Of a stretch of DNA of 64,000 bases, positions 22,422 to 35,515 are shown piece by piece. Positions within the stretch are counted from its first letter, which is position 1; every line of letters begins with the position of its first letter. Source of the DNA: Melastoma dodecandrum (lineage: Eukaryota > Streptophyta > Magnoliopsida > Myrtales > Melastomataceae); NCBI GenBank assembly GCA_029817715.1, contig JARUPY010000607.1, positions 6,696,001-6,760,000 on the forward strand, in the 5' to 3' direction. The notes under the pieces are model-generated. The model was given only the letters and a program-made list of their open reading frames with translations, made no database searches and was not told the DNA's origin. A program made the translations under genes and the position numbers.

Positions 22422-25089
22422 TGTTGGTATAACAATGTCACTAAGATAGGGGTGAATTAATGTAATGGCCTTTTTAGACATTTTACAACTAATAAAACCC
22501 AACAGTGGAATGTTAGATTTCTGTAGGTTACACAACCCTTGTACACAGCAGATCCTGAAGTGAACTGCTTAATGAGCGAATGACCAGCCGAAGTCTGATC
22601 AAGCATGTGACTTTGCAGTCCTGAGAAGCTTTCTATAGTAGCAGAAGGTTGATGCTTCTGCTATCAAGGTTCTACAAATCTGACCACCCTAAGCGTGATT
22701 ATCAAGGTCTACTCCAAGATCTGAAAGATACTTCTAGTAGCAGAAGGTTGTCATAGAACCTTATAGGTTTTTGCACTACCAAGGGATGATTTGTGAGAGC
22801 TAGATAGATGGAAACAACTCCAGACTCTGTGAGGTTACTGTAGCGTTAGTGGTTTGCTGTAGGACCTTTGGAGTCTCTACTCAGACGTTTGCGTTGTGCC
22901 TGTTGATTTGCTTTTCTGTTAAGGTTTCTGATGAATGCTCAGTGAGATAACCATGAGAAAGTAAATGAGACACAAAAAGTTTATAGTGGTTCGACAATTG
23001 CCTACGTCCACTCTTCACCCTTATAGGATGAAATTCACTATTGAACACTTATAGCGAATACAAGACTGACAGAAAATATCAAACACTCCTGCAGAAGGTA
23101 TTATAGATAGCCCTTCGGCTTTTCCACAAAAGATGTACTAGCAGAAGGTATTGTAGATGATGTAGATAGCCCTTCAGTTTTTCTACTCATAGAAATTCGA
23201 TGGGTTGTGATCAGTAACCCTTTGGGTCGTGCACAGAGATCTGTGACTAACTCTAGAAATACTCTGGTTGAGGTTCTACATTGAAGACAATGACTAACTC
23301 CACAATCTTTGTGGTTGGGGTTCTGTAGAATTTGGCAGCTCAACGCAAACATGTAGCGGCTCTACGCAAAAAGCACCCGTGGGACTTCTCCAAAGCCTGC
23401 AGGAGGTACTTTTCTATAGAAACATCAATGTCAGTGCCTCACTGTGATCCTTCCAGACGCGACCCTTCTTCTGCTCACTGCCCAAACACGTATACACACC
23501 GATTTCTCCCTAAGCCTGATGCACGTATGTCACACCATAGTGCACCCAAATACTTCGCGACATCACTCACATCCGGCACATTTTACACCCCGGACACAAG
23601 CCTTCTGCACACACAAGCAAACCAATTACAAAACAATAGATAATAGTACCTCACCAGATTCCTCCAGACACAGCCCTTCTTCTACTCACTGCCCTGTCAC
23701 GTATACACCCCGACTTGTCCCTAAACTTGAAGCACATCCGCCATGCCATAATGCAGCTAGATCCTTCGCAACCTCATTCACGTCCAGTCTTGCTTGTACC
23801 CTAGGCACCAGCCTTTTGTAACCGAATGTTCAACCCCACAGAGAACAAAAGATCACAAATCTATCAGGTTACAATAATACAATTTCTATCTAAATTGTGT
23901 CACACTCGACTAACTAACACGTATACCTATCTAATAGAAAACATGTTTATAGAAGGTATAGTAGCTGACGGAAGTCTCTGCAAAACAAGGAAACAAAATA
24001 GCAACCAAATAAAACGTTTCCCCATTGTAAGAGATGCTCCGTATCACTTAAGGATCATTTATGCCATTTGGTCATGATTGTGTTCACGACCTAAGAGATA
24101 AGGCTTGCAGAAGATTCAGACAAATAAGCTCCGTCAGGCTTATGTAAATGGAACAGAGATAATCTTGGCCTCCATAAGTGGTTGGCATACCTTCTAGATA
24201 GAGACACATGTAGGGTGCAACCATATTCAAATGGGTTGTCCTTTGCCATGATTCATAATGAATATGGACGTGTTTAAATGTAAGAAGAAAGATTGATTAA
24301 CCGTTGGATAGTTCCAGATCAATCTGGAGAACCTTGCATCATTGCTTTCTAAATATAGAGTGACTTGTTCCCTTAAAGAGAATAGATTAACTCTTATGGA
24401 AGTGAATCGTAATTAAAATGATTAAAAAATATTTTAATTGACATAATATACCATATGAATATATTTAAATAATCAATTGTTATTTCCTTTAATATGTTTC
24501 ACTCTAAATGAATACTGTGAAAACTATTCTGATAGCCTTAACAATTGAGCATTTGGAATTTTCTTCTGCTTGAACTTCATCATTGTTTAGAAAGATGATA
24601 GATCACATTCAACCATAAATGATGTCCAATGAAATGGAATTCAAACTTCTTGATAGCTTTTTTAACTGTTAAGATTTCTTTAACGTAGAATGGTATTGTT
24701 GTTCAGCTTAATTGAAGTGTCCACTGGCATATGCACAAATACTTCTTATTCCATGTCTTTCTTCCAAAAGTATTGTAACCCAATTTTCATCACTCGCGTC
24801 TGTTTGGAGAATTCTAACACCATCTGAGGGAATTGTTAAAGGGGTAAATTCTACGGCGTGTCTTTGAAATGTTTTAAAGCATCAATGTGTTCTTTAGTCC
24901 ATAGAGGAGCATTCTTCTTCAATTGTCCTTGTAGCAATGCAAGTTTCAAAGAGATCTTTGGCATAAAATCTCTCAAATAATTGACAATTTCTCAAAATCC
25001 TAAACCCTAAACCCTGAACTGTCCACTGGCATATGGTTAGAATATGTATTCAACACTTTCTTAGTCCAACAATGTGGTTGGAGTACAAT

Positions 25090-26319
25090 GCATATGCCAG
25101 TGGATAGTTCCGTCAAGCTGAACAACACTACCATTCTATGTTTAAAGAAATCTTAGCAATTAAGAAAGCCATCAAGAAGTTTGAATTCCATCTCGTTAGA
25201 CATCATTTTATGGTTAAATGTGATCTATCATCTTTCCTAGCAATGATGAAGATCAAGCAGAAGAAAATTCCAAATGCTCAATTGCTACTATCAAAAAGGT
25301 TTTCACAGTATTCATTTACAGTGAAACATATTAAAGGAAATAACAATGTTGTTGCAGACTTCTTAACTAGACCTCTAAAAGATTTACCTATGTTGGAAGC
25401 ATATATGTTACATACTACGGTAGTGAAAGATACTTTAAATTATAAATTTCCTCCAAAGATCACTTTTATATTGACAGGCTTTGGCTAATGCAAAATATTA
25501 CTTATGGCTCATGTTTGAACCAATTGGTCTTCCTCTAGATTATCCATTCTATTATGTGATTCCATTATCACCTTTGGATATCTTCTGAGAAGAGCTAAAT
25601 GGATGCTTTGGTATTTGGTACATTTACATACCATTGTAATTGAAATCCCTACAAAGGAAGCTCTACAGTTTTTAGCTCCATCAAACCTGTCACGGCTACT
25701 TCTCACATTAGACATGGTGACAACATTTTTCTGAATCTTATTATGGTTTGCTCCATTACCAACGTGGTTAAACTGGTTTGACACTCATCATCAAATGTAT
25801 GAAAAATGGGACAATATTGAATCGCAGTCAGTTTTTGTGTTTAGACAGCATTGGCATCATTTTGATCCATCTTTGCAATCTATGGATGCTCTGGCGATAA
25901 TAGATGATTATTGCTTTCCTCAATCGATTCAAGAAGATAAAGCTTCAGAAGAAATCCTTCGAGCAAATTTATTTCAAGAAAATGGTTTTTATGTTCTGCC
26001 GACAAAAGAAGAAGTGAAAGCAAGTTGGAATTTTGCTACACAGAGTCCCTACCTTGCAAGCATCTTAATGATGAGATTTTTTCATCAAAGTAATGATCCA
26101 GAAGACCCCCCAGGACCTTCCACAAGTGTAGAACCACAAACGAAGCAACGAAAGAAAAGTCGATGGACAAATAAGGACGAATCTTTTATAGACCACAAAG
26201 GACAAGTTTATCTAATCTTATCTTTAAGGAATCTTGCAGCTTTAGTTAAAGTGATGAAGACTGCTCTACTTTATCTGCTTTTTGAGAAGATATGTGACTC
26301 CACATATAGTAAGTTTTAG
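25090..26319 (+). pseudogene. Pararetroviral RNase H and C-terminal polyprotein remnant
   Basis: Open segments at 25138-25488 and 25795-26319 in different frames. The first has the features of a caulimovirid RNase H end: a KEILAIKKAI helix, FEFHL, the later HIKG motif and a final DFLTRP. The second is an uncharacterised C-terminal segment with a basic patch (KQRKKSR). They are separated by stops between about 25500 and 25790. The family is inferred from the RNase H motifs and the downstream promoter; a Gypsy origin is less likely. Confidence 0.65.
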
Positions 26320-26383
26320 CGTGTTGTATAATAGTTTTTTAGGACATACTTGTAAGCATCAATAATTGATGCATATGGAAGTC

Positions 26384-26393
26384 CTATATAAGG
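26384..26393 (+). promoter_or_regulatory. TATA box of the pararetroviral promoter remnant
   Basis: CTATATAAGG, 65 bp after the end of the polyprotein frame, followed by a gene-free leader-like region to 26788. The position fits the genomic-RNA promoter of plant pararetroviruses. Activity is unknown. Confidence 0.5.
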
Positions 26394-26918
26394 ACCCTCC
26401 ATCCATTGTAAAGAAATCAATAGAAGCATAAAAGCCTTTTACTAAAAATCCTCATGGAGTTCTAAATCTCTCTCTCCGCTCGGAAGCACTAAGGTGGTAA
26501 ACATCCAAAGATCAGATCATCTTATTTCTTTTAAGTTTTCATATTTTTCATGATGTTGCATAAGCATATTTTCAGCATATCTTGTTTCATGCTCCCGTTC
26601 ATTAGTAGGTATTTATGATAAAAATTCTCCTTGTTTGACACATAAGGAAATTCTATGTTGTTTTAACATAACATTGTGGATTATCTTAATCTGACGCTCA
26701 GATTCCTATAAGAAGCCGATAGGACCTTTGAAGGCCAGGAAGAGCCGTGTTTGTGTCCGGTGTGCTGTGAGGGAAAAATAACAAAAGAAAAATGGGACCT
26801 CCACAAAGGTATGTAATAGACTGTCCCTATAGGTTAAACTTCTACAAAATAGTAGAAGCTTACCTTCTACAAAGCAGAAGCTTACCTTCTATATGGCATC
26901 ATGAAAACCATACCAACA

Positions 26919-27639
26919 ATCTCCCATTTTTTCATGATGACAAAACCTATTATCATCGAGGGAAATATTTTGCAAAGAAACTCCCCCTAACTCCTTCTCA
27001 ATGAGCTCGGGTATGAATCTCGCTTATGTGTACAGAGCTAGAAGCTTCTATAAAATGTAGAGTATAAGAACTTCTGCGATGAGCAAATGAGCTCAGAAAA
27101 TTTTGCAAATAAACTTCCCCTAACTCCGTCTGATTGAGTGCGGGTATGAATCTTGATATGTTCAGATAGCTAAAAGCTTCTGTAAATTGCAGAGCATGAC
27201 AGCTTCTATGTGGTACAGAGCACAAGGATTCTGTGTGTAACTTGACAGTTCCTGGCAAAATCTCAACAACTGCACTCTCAGCAAAATCTCCTTTTACATT
27301 CCCTAGCAGAAGAATGTTAGAGATGCAGCAACACCTTCTAGAAGGTTGTTGAAAGCAGTGTAAAAATAGGCTTATACACTCATAAACTGCATAAATAATT
27401 CCTACAGAAACACAGAGCGAAGTCTATCTATTTTAAACATCCCTATTACTCCCCTTTTTTGTCATATCGAAAAGGATAAGACTGGGTGATAGATGATGAA
27501 ACGATATCAAAACCATACTAGAAGAAATTTCAGTAGCTTCTGCCATTAAACCATTGAAATAAATACGACGTACGAGGGGGTGTGCCCCAAAGGGTCACTT
27601 ATTGAAAAAACAAAAACATAGTTTCTAAAAGTTTTCAAC
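26919..27639. other. 3' non-coding region of the SIRE-type element
   Basis: The stretch between the extra ORF and the polypurine tract/3' LTR. No gene. It contains repeated AGCTTCTGTAAATTGCAGAG-like words and ACCTTCTAGAAGGT near 27329. Confidence 0.55.
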
Positions 27640-29226
27640 AATAATTCCCTTCAGGCATCAGTAGAACCATCCAAAGTTTCATGCAGAAAATTGTCCAGGC
27701 CCTCCAGTTGGCGTATAACATCCATGACCAGCCTCTCCAGCACTCGGATGTCCTCACCTTAGGCAGCAACTTGGAGTTGCAGCTCCTTGAGAACAGAGGG
27801 CAGGATGGAAGAGACAGAGCCTCAAAAGCTAGTGGAGCAGAACCTCAAAAGCCTTTGACATGTTTCTTGCCCTTACCAGCATCAACAACATATGGAGTCT
27901 TCTTTTGGAGAAGCTCATAGTGCTGCGCTTTCGTGAGTCAGCCTTCTGCGGTTTTCACGTACTACATGCTATTGATGATGTTGTGCATCTACAGGAGGTC
28001 AGCTATCACTTGGCCATAGGGCATGCTCTTTTCTCTCATTGGTAAGCGCCACTCAATGTGCTCAAAGATCAGGGCTCTAAAACTGAAAGGGATTCCCTCT
28101 AGGAGATGAACCATGGCTTTGGCATCCGCAGGCATAATGGTGTCAATGCTTGCCACATGAGGCAGAAGATTGAAAAGAACAACGTGACACAGAACCCGAA
28201 GGTGAAGATCCAGCCGAGTGGACTCCATGTAATTTTTCAGGGATACCTTCTGCTCGATGATGATGCTAAAAGCCTTAATCTCTTCAAAGTCCTACATCTC
28301 AGCAGTGGATTTGCAACCATACAAGTTACAAACATCAAGAGTAGAGCACACAAGGGTAACTTCGTTAATAGAAGTATAGATGAATTTGATAGAACATCCG
28401 TCCCTGTAGAAGTTGATATTGGAGTAGAACTCGAGAACCTTTGCCACATACACTTCATCATAGGACTCGCAGAATGTTTGCAAGCCTAATGCCACAAACA
28501 TAGGGGCTATGTCTAGCATATTAGCAGAAAATCATGAAAAGTCAACTCGCTTACTTGTAGTCAATTGGCGATCGGAGATGTCGACTGTGGGCAAATCATC
28601 ATCAGCCAGCACTTCATCCATTTCCTCCTGGCTAACGAAAGCAGGTGTTGGAGTAAAGGTAACCTGTCCCCCAAGCCGCTTCACGAGCAGTTCAATCAGG
28701 GACTTAGAGACCGTTTCAATATCCTTTCGCTTAAACCTGGTCCGGGATGAAAAACTAGACGATGTGGCCGTAGAAAGTAGTTTAAGGCCATCAGATTTCT
28801 CAATCTTAGGTACTTTGAGAGAAGGAGAAACCACACCTTTTGCTTCAGATCTGGAGAGATCGTCTCCTTTGGTGGGAGCACGACTGTGATTGGCTCTGCA
28901 ATCTCGACAACATCCTCCTCGTCTGGAACTCTTGGTCTTTTAGATTTGGAGAGAGCAAGTTCGTTCACCACACCTTCTTCAGAGACGCGAGTCTCTTCAG
29001 CAGATGGTTCTCTTCCTGTAATGAGCTCGCTAGCATCTGAAACCATTTCCATCAGAGACTCAGCAGGGACCTCCTTGGCCACAGGAGCAGGTAGATTAAT
29101 GGCACTGAGCAGCTGAGACGGTAGAACCTCCTCAGAGGGTTGGTCAATAGCAACAGGCTTGGGAGCCGTTGGAGGAGGGGGTGAAGCGCCGGATTTCGAC
29201 TTGGGATTCTTGGTTTTAGGCGTCAT
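27640..29226 (-). pseudogene. ORF3 of the SIRE-type element (plant 'putative transposon protein' domain)
   Basis: Starts at an ATG (29226) with MTPKTKNPKSKSG and a Pro/Ser/Glu-rich, low-complexity N-terminal half. The conserved half follows in broken frames: VSQEEMDEVLADDDLP (about 28630-28590), a GLQTFCESYDE motif, then ESTRLDLHLRVL...SIDTIMPADA (28230-28100). The same order is found in the plus-strand copy at 56994-58826. The domain corresponds to the putative plant transposon protein family often found 3' of pol in SIRE-type elements; its function is not known. It has several stops and frameshifts. Confidence 0.7.
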
Positions 29227-29869
29227 TGGAGAATTTTTAGAGGTGAGTTGAGAGAAGAGAAAAAATTTATGGTTTCTGAAGGCAGAAGAAAAGTGTGAAG
29301 CGGTGATAGAAAGAGAAGAAGGGGTGGAGATTAAGAAGAAGATGACATAAGGTAGCTTTGGTACAAAAACTAATATTCAGGCAGACCATAAACCTTTCAG
29401 ATCCTAACAGTTCTTCTATGGATTAGATAAATCTAACTATTGGGGGTAAGAAGTAAATCTTCCCCAGATTTTGTTACCGTTTGACTCAAAATTGTTTTTG
29501 AATCAAAACTAGTCGTTTCAGACTATAGAAGGTCAATCTTCTATGCCAAAGCATCTACACAGTTTGGTTTGGTAATTAAGTTAAAAAACACAAGTTCCCT
29601 TACTTAATTAATGTAATCTCAAGTTTTGTCCTAAGCAGAACGTTGAGTTGTAGAAGGTTAACTTCTGTACATAGCAATTTTTTCTAAGGTGAGATATATA
29701 AATGTCCCATCTTAGATAATTGGTGTTTGAGTTAATTTCTCAAACCTTATTTTATGTTGCAGAAGGTAAACTTTTTGTACATATGTTCTATTGTGTCAGT
29801 GATGACAAATTGCCTTAGCTTTTGACTTAAGGAGTTAGATTGGGTGGGGGTGGCAAATTCCCAACTCGC
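29227..29869. other. Non-coding spacer between pol and ORF3 of the SIRE-type element
   Basis: AT-rich, no gene. Contains three TAGAAGGT/CAGAAGGT words (29527, 29650, 29760). Confidence 0.5.
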
Positions 29870-32800
29870 TCATGATGAAGTCAAATTGATCTTTATCTAG
29901 AGGCTTAGTAAAGATGTTCGCCAATTGTCTTTATGCATTGATGTATTCAATACATACTTAAACGTTCTACACATTGTCCCTCAGAAAGTGATGTATAAGT
30001 TCTATTTTTTTTGCTCTAGACTTATAAATAGGGTTATGAGCAAAATTTGTTAACAAACTCAAGGTTGTAGTCCTCAAGCTATTGTTTCATCTATAGAACC
30101 TGAGCACAGTAACTTGTAGCTGCTAGATACACAGGTTAGTAAAACCTTATAAGTATCTGAAGATTCTCTTGATCCCAATCATATGAAACACTTTGAGTGC
30201 AGATTGAAATATTGCACAGAGACATACGCTAAATTGTATGTCAGGTTTAGAAGCTCTATGATACAAAAGGGAGCCAATAATGCTCCTGTAGCGCTTACTA
30301 TCCACTTCAGGATCATTTTTATCTTTGTCTATCCTAGTGCTTGTAGCCATAGGAGTCGACAAGGGTTTTGAGCCTTTTAGACCAAATCATTTTAGAAGCT
30401 GCTTAGTATACTTTGCTTGATGTAGAAAGGTACCTTCTTTAGTACCATCATGCTCACTTCGAACTCACTTGTCATGAGTTCTACAAACTCTTTGAGGAGC
30501 TTATCATCGGTTGATTCGAATATTATGTCATCAACATAATCTGGACCTCCGTAAGATTATTTTTATTTTTTAGGAAGAGAGTAGTATCTATTCGACCTCT
30601 TCTGCAGCAATTTTTTATCAGAAAGGAGCTGATCTTCTGATACCACGCTCTTGCTGCTTGTTTAAGCCCATATAATGCTTTTCAAAGCTTATAAACGTGC
30701 ATTCTGTGCTTTGGATCCTCGAATCCAGGAGGTTGCTCAACGTATACCTCCTCCTTAATTTTACCATTATGGAAGGCACTCTTAACATCTATTTAGTACA
30801 ACTTATAATTGTTGTAGGAGACATAGACTAGTAGAATCCTTATAGCCTCTAGACGTGCTACAGGAGCAAACGTCTTATCGAAGTCTATTATCTCTTCTTG
30901 AGAATATCCTTTGGCAACAAGTCTTGCTTTGCTTCGAACAATATCGCCTGACTCATTTAGTTTGTTTCTGAAGACTCAATTTGGTTCCGATCACGAAACG
31001 GTCATCAGGATGTGGAACAAGTGTCCACACTTTGTTCCTCTCAAACTGATTTAGCTTCTTGCATTGTAAGAATCCAATTTTGATAACTAAGAGCTTCTTG
31101 ATCAATATCATCTGGCTCAATTTTAGATAACAACGCAGAATGTTGGTAGAAATCATTAGCATAACGTCGTGTCCGAATGCCTCTATTCATGTCTCCTATG
31201 ATTTGGTCAATAGGATGGCGTCGTTTGTTTAAGAATGGAACATTTAATTCTGAATGTCGACTATCCATATTAGAGGTAGAAACCTCTTTAGATGGATCAA
31301 CGTTAAGTCCCTCAAATCCATTGCTAAAATTTGGGGCAGAAGTATGTTCATCCTTACGACATTCTACTAAAGGTTTATCTGTAGAGACTATGTCTTTTGC
31401 GGGTTGCAGGGACACTATAGGATATGTGATATCTTATATTTTGTTGTATGAGTCTTCAAGTTTAACATTGATGGACTCTTCAATTTTACATGTCATTTTG
31501 TTAAGGATTCTATGAGCATTGCTAGTTATAACGTATCCTAAAAAGACTCCCTCATCCGACTTAGCATCAAACTTTCCCAGCTTATCCTTAGAAGATAAAG
31601 TGTTGAGGAGTATAGGGAGCAGAAAAAGTGTAGTCAACATCATATTTGCTACAGAAGGTTTCAAAATCATGTTTTTCAAACTCTGTACCATGATCCGTCC
31701 TTATAGCTTTTGCAGAAGAGTCCAACTCATTCTGGAGAAGTTTAGCAAAGCTTTCGAACGCCTCGAAAGCATCGCTTTTGTGGGCGAGGAATTTAACCCA
31801 GGTAAACCTAGAGTAGTCATCGACCACTACAAGGCAATACCTTTTTGGTTTGCTTACCAAGAAAACGAGCTTCGCAGAAACATTCTTGCTCAAATTTGAT
31901 GTTAGGAAGTCCCTTCACCAAATTCATTGCGGTAAGCTTGGATAGCAATCGAAAGTTAGTATGACCTAACTTTCTTGCAAAAGATAAGTCTCATCTTTGA
32001 CTGACAGAAGGCAGTTTTCTATAGTACAGAAACGGGCAAGTGATAACGAATAAATATTCCTTATGCATTTGCCAATAAAGCGAACTTTATTGTCTAGCAT
32101 ACTAGAAGAAAAATCTTTATCAAAGGTAATAATATACACTTTATCACATAGCTGGCTAATGCTCAGTAGGTTATGTTTTAGTTCTGTCACCAGCAGAACG
32201 TCTTCAATAACCATAGTTTCTGGAGTACCAACAATTCCAGTTCTAATTACAGAACCTCTGCTGTTGTCTCCAAAACATACATAACCTCCGTTCTGTAGTG
32301 TACCAGTCATGTGCTTAGAGCAACCACTGTCCAAATACCTCTCATTTTCCTTACTTCTATTCTCAGACTGCACGCTTCATCTGTTGTGTGATTTAACTCT
32401 TTGCGAGTTGTAGAACAAGCAAGTGCTTGTTCTTGCTCGTCAATAGACTCATCACTTTCTTCCCAGTCAAACAAAGCTCTCTTACCCTTATTGGGAGCAG
32501 AAGGTTGTTCCTTCTCTTGAAGGAGAAGACAATCGGTCTTTATATGACGTTTCTAGTTGCATTCAAAGTACCTAAGTTCGGGTTGCTTAAAATGTCTTTT
32601 CCTTTCGCCTTTGTTCTTGTTGAACCAACGTTTGGAGGCGAACTTGAGAAATCACTTTGCAATCATCGCAAGTTCATCATCCGTTTTTGTAGCGTTAAAA
32701 GCCACAAAAACGGGTTTGATATCCTGACGAGATGATTTCTCAATCTCATAAGAAATCAAGGAACTTATAAGTTGTTGCTGAGGGAGACTAGTAAGATCCC

Positions 32801-33359
32801 TTGCTTCATCCATAGCCGTTTTCTTGGCTTCCCAAGATCTGGGCAAGGTGCGCAGAACCTTTCTCACCAATTTTGCATTTGTTAATGAAGTTCCTAGATG
32901 TTCTAGGGCATTTACCAAAATGGTTAGCCTCTCTTACATCTGTTGGATAGTCTGATCACTTCTCATAGGAAAATTCTCTTATTGATGAACTAAAATGTTT
33001 ATCTTGGCTTAACGAATTTGACTCGTTCCAACATACATGGTGACAATCTTCTCCATGATTTCTTGTGCAGTATTGTACGTTGAAACTTTTGCAAACTCAC
33101 TCGCCGACATCACATTAAATAGTAGATACTTTGCCATTGAGTTAAGTCTCTTAAGTCTCTGAAATTTTCTAGTAGGACGTTCTTGTGAGTCTAGTCGGTT
33201 TTCGATTGGTATAGATGGAAGATCATTTTCATCAATGTTCCACATATGCTCATCAATCGCTTCCATGTAAGATCTCACTAAGGTTCTCGAGTAAGAGAAG
33301 TTTTGGCCATCGAATTTGGAAGGATTAGCCAATTGAGGTCGTCCACCAAAGTCAGCCAT
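29870..33359 (-). pseudogene. Copia gag-pol remnant of the SIRE-type element
   Basis: Begins at an ATG at 33359 (MADFGGRPQLANPSKFDG) with a Copia gag. The gag UBN2-type segment (LVRKVLRTLPRSWEAK) is at 32652-32918 and a zinc-knuckle remnant at about 32560. The protease is at 31966-32373 with YLDSGCSKHMTG. The integrase follows (31434-31893: VVVDDYSRFTWVKF, IRTDHGTEFE). Reverse transcriptase is in fragments from about 31162 to 30400, and an RNase H-proximal segment lies at 30147-30362 (SIIGSLLYHRASKPDIQFSVC). Stops and shifts are frequent, so it is inactive. The last part of RNase H is poorly preserved. Confidence 0.85.
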
Positions 33360-33478
33360 TATTAAGTTCTGGCAGAGCGTAGAGCTCCTGCAGACTCTAT
33401 GTAGAAACTCGAAGAGCTGAAAGCTTCTGTCAAGTGAAGACTATTCCTCAACTAGATGTTATGCTTTCGTTGAGTTGG

Positions 33479-33492
33479 GCTCTGATGCCAAT
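33479..33492 (-). other. Primer-binding site of the SIRE-type element
   Basis: On the minus strand the sequence next to the 5' LTR reads TTGGCATCAGAGC, one base from the usual TGGTATCAGAGC complement of initiator tRNA-Met. Confidence 0.75.
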
Positions 33493-35515
33493 TGCTGGTG
33501 TAACATCGGCATTAAGAGGGGGAAGTGTAATGCTCGTTTTAGCCTTTTTACAACTAATAGAACCCAACAACGGAAGGTTAGGTTTCTGTAGGTTATAGAA
33601 CCTTGTACAAAACAAATCCCGAAGTGAACTATTTAATGAGCGAATGAGCAGCCGAAGTCAATTCTAAAATGTGACTTTGTAGTCCTGAGAAGGTTTTTGC
33701 AGTAGCAAAAGGTTGATGCTTCTGCTGTCAAGGTTCTACAAATCTGACCACCCTAAGCGTGATCAATGAGGTCTACTCCAAGATTTCAAAGATACTTGTA
33801 GTAGCAGAAGGTTGTCACAGAACCTGGTAGATTTCTGCACTACCAAGAGATGCATAATTCTTAATGAGATAACTGTTTGCGCATAAAGTAAATGAGACAA
33901 AAAGTTTATAGTAGTTCGGCAGTTGCCTACGTCCACTCTTCACCCTTATAGGATGTGATTCATTATAAAACAATTACAGAGAATACAAGACTGACAAAAG
34001 ATATTAAACACTCCTGCATAAGGTATTACAGATAGCCCTTCGGCTTTTCCACAAAGGATGTACTAGCAGAAAGTACCAAGACACTTCTGTAGTGTAATAG
34101 ATGTTGTAGATAGCCCTTCAGCTTTTCTAAATAGAGATTCAGTGGGTTGGCATCAGTAACCCTTTGGGTCGTACACAGAGATCTGTGACTAACTCTAGAA
34201 ACTCTCTAGTTGAGGTTCCGTAATAATGACAGTGGCTAGCTCCACAATCCCTGTGGTTGGGGATCTGTAGAACGTGGCAGCTCCACGCAAGCACGTAGCG
34301 TCCCTACGCAGGTAGACAACACCTCCGTCCAAGGGTGGATTTTCTATTCGGCGGTTCCAGAACCTGCATGGCTCCTCACCAAGACTTCCCTGATGTTTGG
34401 TGCCTCACCAAGACTAACAGAAGCAGACAGCACCCGTGGGACATCTCCAAGCATGCCACAAGTACTTCCCTTCTGCAGAAACACCAATGTCAGTGCCTCA
34501 CTGTGTTCCTTTCAGACGCGACTCTTCTTTTGCTCACTACCCTGCCACGTAAACTCCCTGACTTCTTCCTATGCCTGATGCACGTCCGCCACGCCACTTT
34601 ACACCATGAACCTTCGTGACCTCACTCACGCCCGACATAGCTTACACGCTGGAGGACACCAGCTTTCTGCACACAAGAACAAATCAATTACAAAACAACC
34701 GATACTAGTACTTCACCAGATTCTTCCAGACACGGCCCTTCTTCTGCTCACTGTCCGGCACGTATACACTCCGAATTCTCCCTAAGCCTGATGCGCGCTC
34801 ACCACACCACAGTGCAGCAAGATCCTTCGTAACCTCACTCATGTCCGGTCTCGCTTGTACCCTAGGCACCAGCCTTCTCCAACTGAATGCTCAACCCCAA
34901 AGAGAGCGAAAGCTGGCAAATCTCTCAGGCTACAATAATACAATTTCTCTCTAAATTGTGTCACACTTGACTAACTAACACGTATACCTATCTTATACAA
35001 AATAACATAAAACATATTTATAAAAGGTACAGTAGCTGACGGAAGGCTCTGCAAAAAAAGGAAACCAAATGACAGCCAAATAAAACATTTCCCCCTTCTA
35101 AGATATACTCTGTATCACTTTCAATAAACAAAATGCCATGATTCATAACGAATTGGACGTGTTCAGATGCAAGGAAAAGATTGACTAACCGTTAGATAAC
35201 TCCAGATCAATCTGCAGATTTTTGCGTCGATGCTTTCCATAAATAGAGTGATTTGTTCCCTTAAATAGAATAGACCAACTCTTATGGAAGTGATACTTAA
35301 AATGATTCATAAACATTTTAAAATGAACATAATATGCCATATGAATATATTTAAATAATCAGATGATTAATTAAATAATTCGTGGTAATGATTAGGTGAC
35401 AGAAGGTATGTAACAGACTATTCCTGTATGTTAACCTGCTCCAAAATAGTAGACGCTTACCTTCTACATAGCGGAAGCTTACCTTCTGTATGGCATCATC
35501 AAAACCACACTAACA
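33493..35515 (-). repeat. 5' LTR of the SIRE-type element
   Basis: 2,023 bp, uninterrupted, matching the split copy at 22422-26918. Begins TGCTGGTGTAACA and ends CACACTAACA on the plus strand. Many CAGAAGGT/ACCTTCTG words. The two LTRs differ at many positions and by indels, so the insertion is old. Confidence 0.85.

Larger units (their letters stand above)
24478..26788. mobile_element. Endogenous pararetrovirus (Caulimoviridae-like) fragment, rearranged
   Basis: Inserted in an LTR without target duplication. It has two copies of the same reverse transcriptase-RNase H end region facing opposite ways. The left arm (24478 to about 25010, minus strand) and the right arm (about 25030-25490, plus strand) share long inverted blocks, for example around 24480-24530 against 25300-25350. 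The right arm continues into a C-terminal polyprotein region to 26319. After the stop come a TATA box and a leader-like stretch, as expected for a circular viral genome linearised at integration. The arms carry stops and shifts, so nothing here is an intact viral gene. Confidence 0.7.
22422..26918 (-). repeat. 3' LTR of the SIRE-type element, interrupted
   Basis: Matches 33493-35515 in two blocks: 22422 to about 24477 and about 26789-26918. Between them lies the pararetrovirus fragment. There is also an extra 175 bp at about 24062-24238 that is absent from the other LTR (deleted there or inserted here). On the inner side the minus strand reads AAAAAATGGGAGAT then TGTTGG, a polypurine tract next to an LTR start. 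Internal near-duplicate segments with CTTCTTCTGCTCACTGCCC occur at about 23460 and 23670. Confidence 0.85.
22422..35515 (-). mobile_element. SIRE-type Copia retrotransposon, full length, minus strand, nested in Gypsy gag
   Basis: Bounded by LTRs that read TGTTGGTATAAC at 22422 and TGCTGGTGTAAC at 33493 on the plus strand, and end CCAACA (26918) and TAACA (35515). Order on the minus strand: 5' LTR, primer-binding site, gag, protease, integrase, reverse transcriptase, RNase H, extra ORF3, polypurine tract, 3' LTR. The extra ORF after pol marks the SIRE/Maximus lineage. The insertion splits a Gypsy gag-pro region: matching frames continue at 35516. No clean target duplication is visible (AATTT against AGTTA), so the site has decayed or was altered. 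Stops in all frames make this copy inactive. Confidence 0.85.

Noticed and set aside
25138..25488. Gypsy RNase H rather than pararetroviral
   Set aside because: The motif set and the downstream promoter-leader after the polyprotein end fit a pararetrovirus better, and no integrase or LTR of its own is present; some doubt is kept in the confidence.
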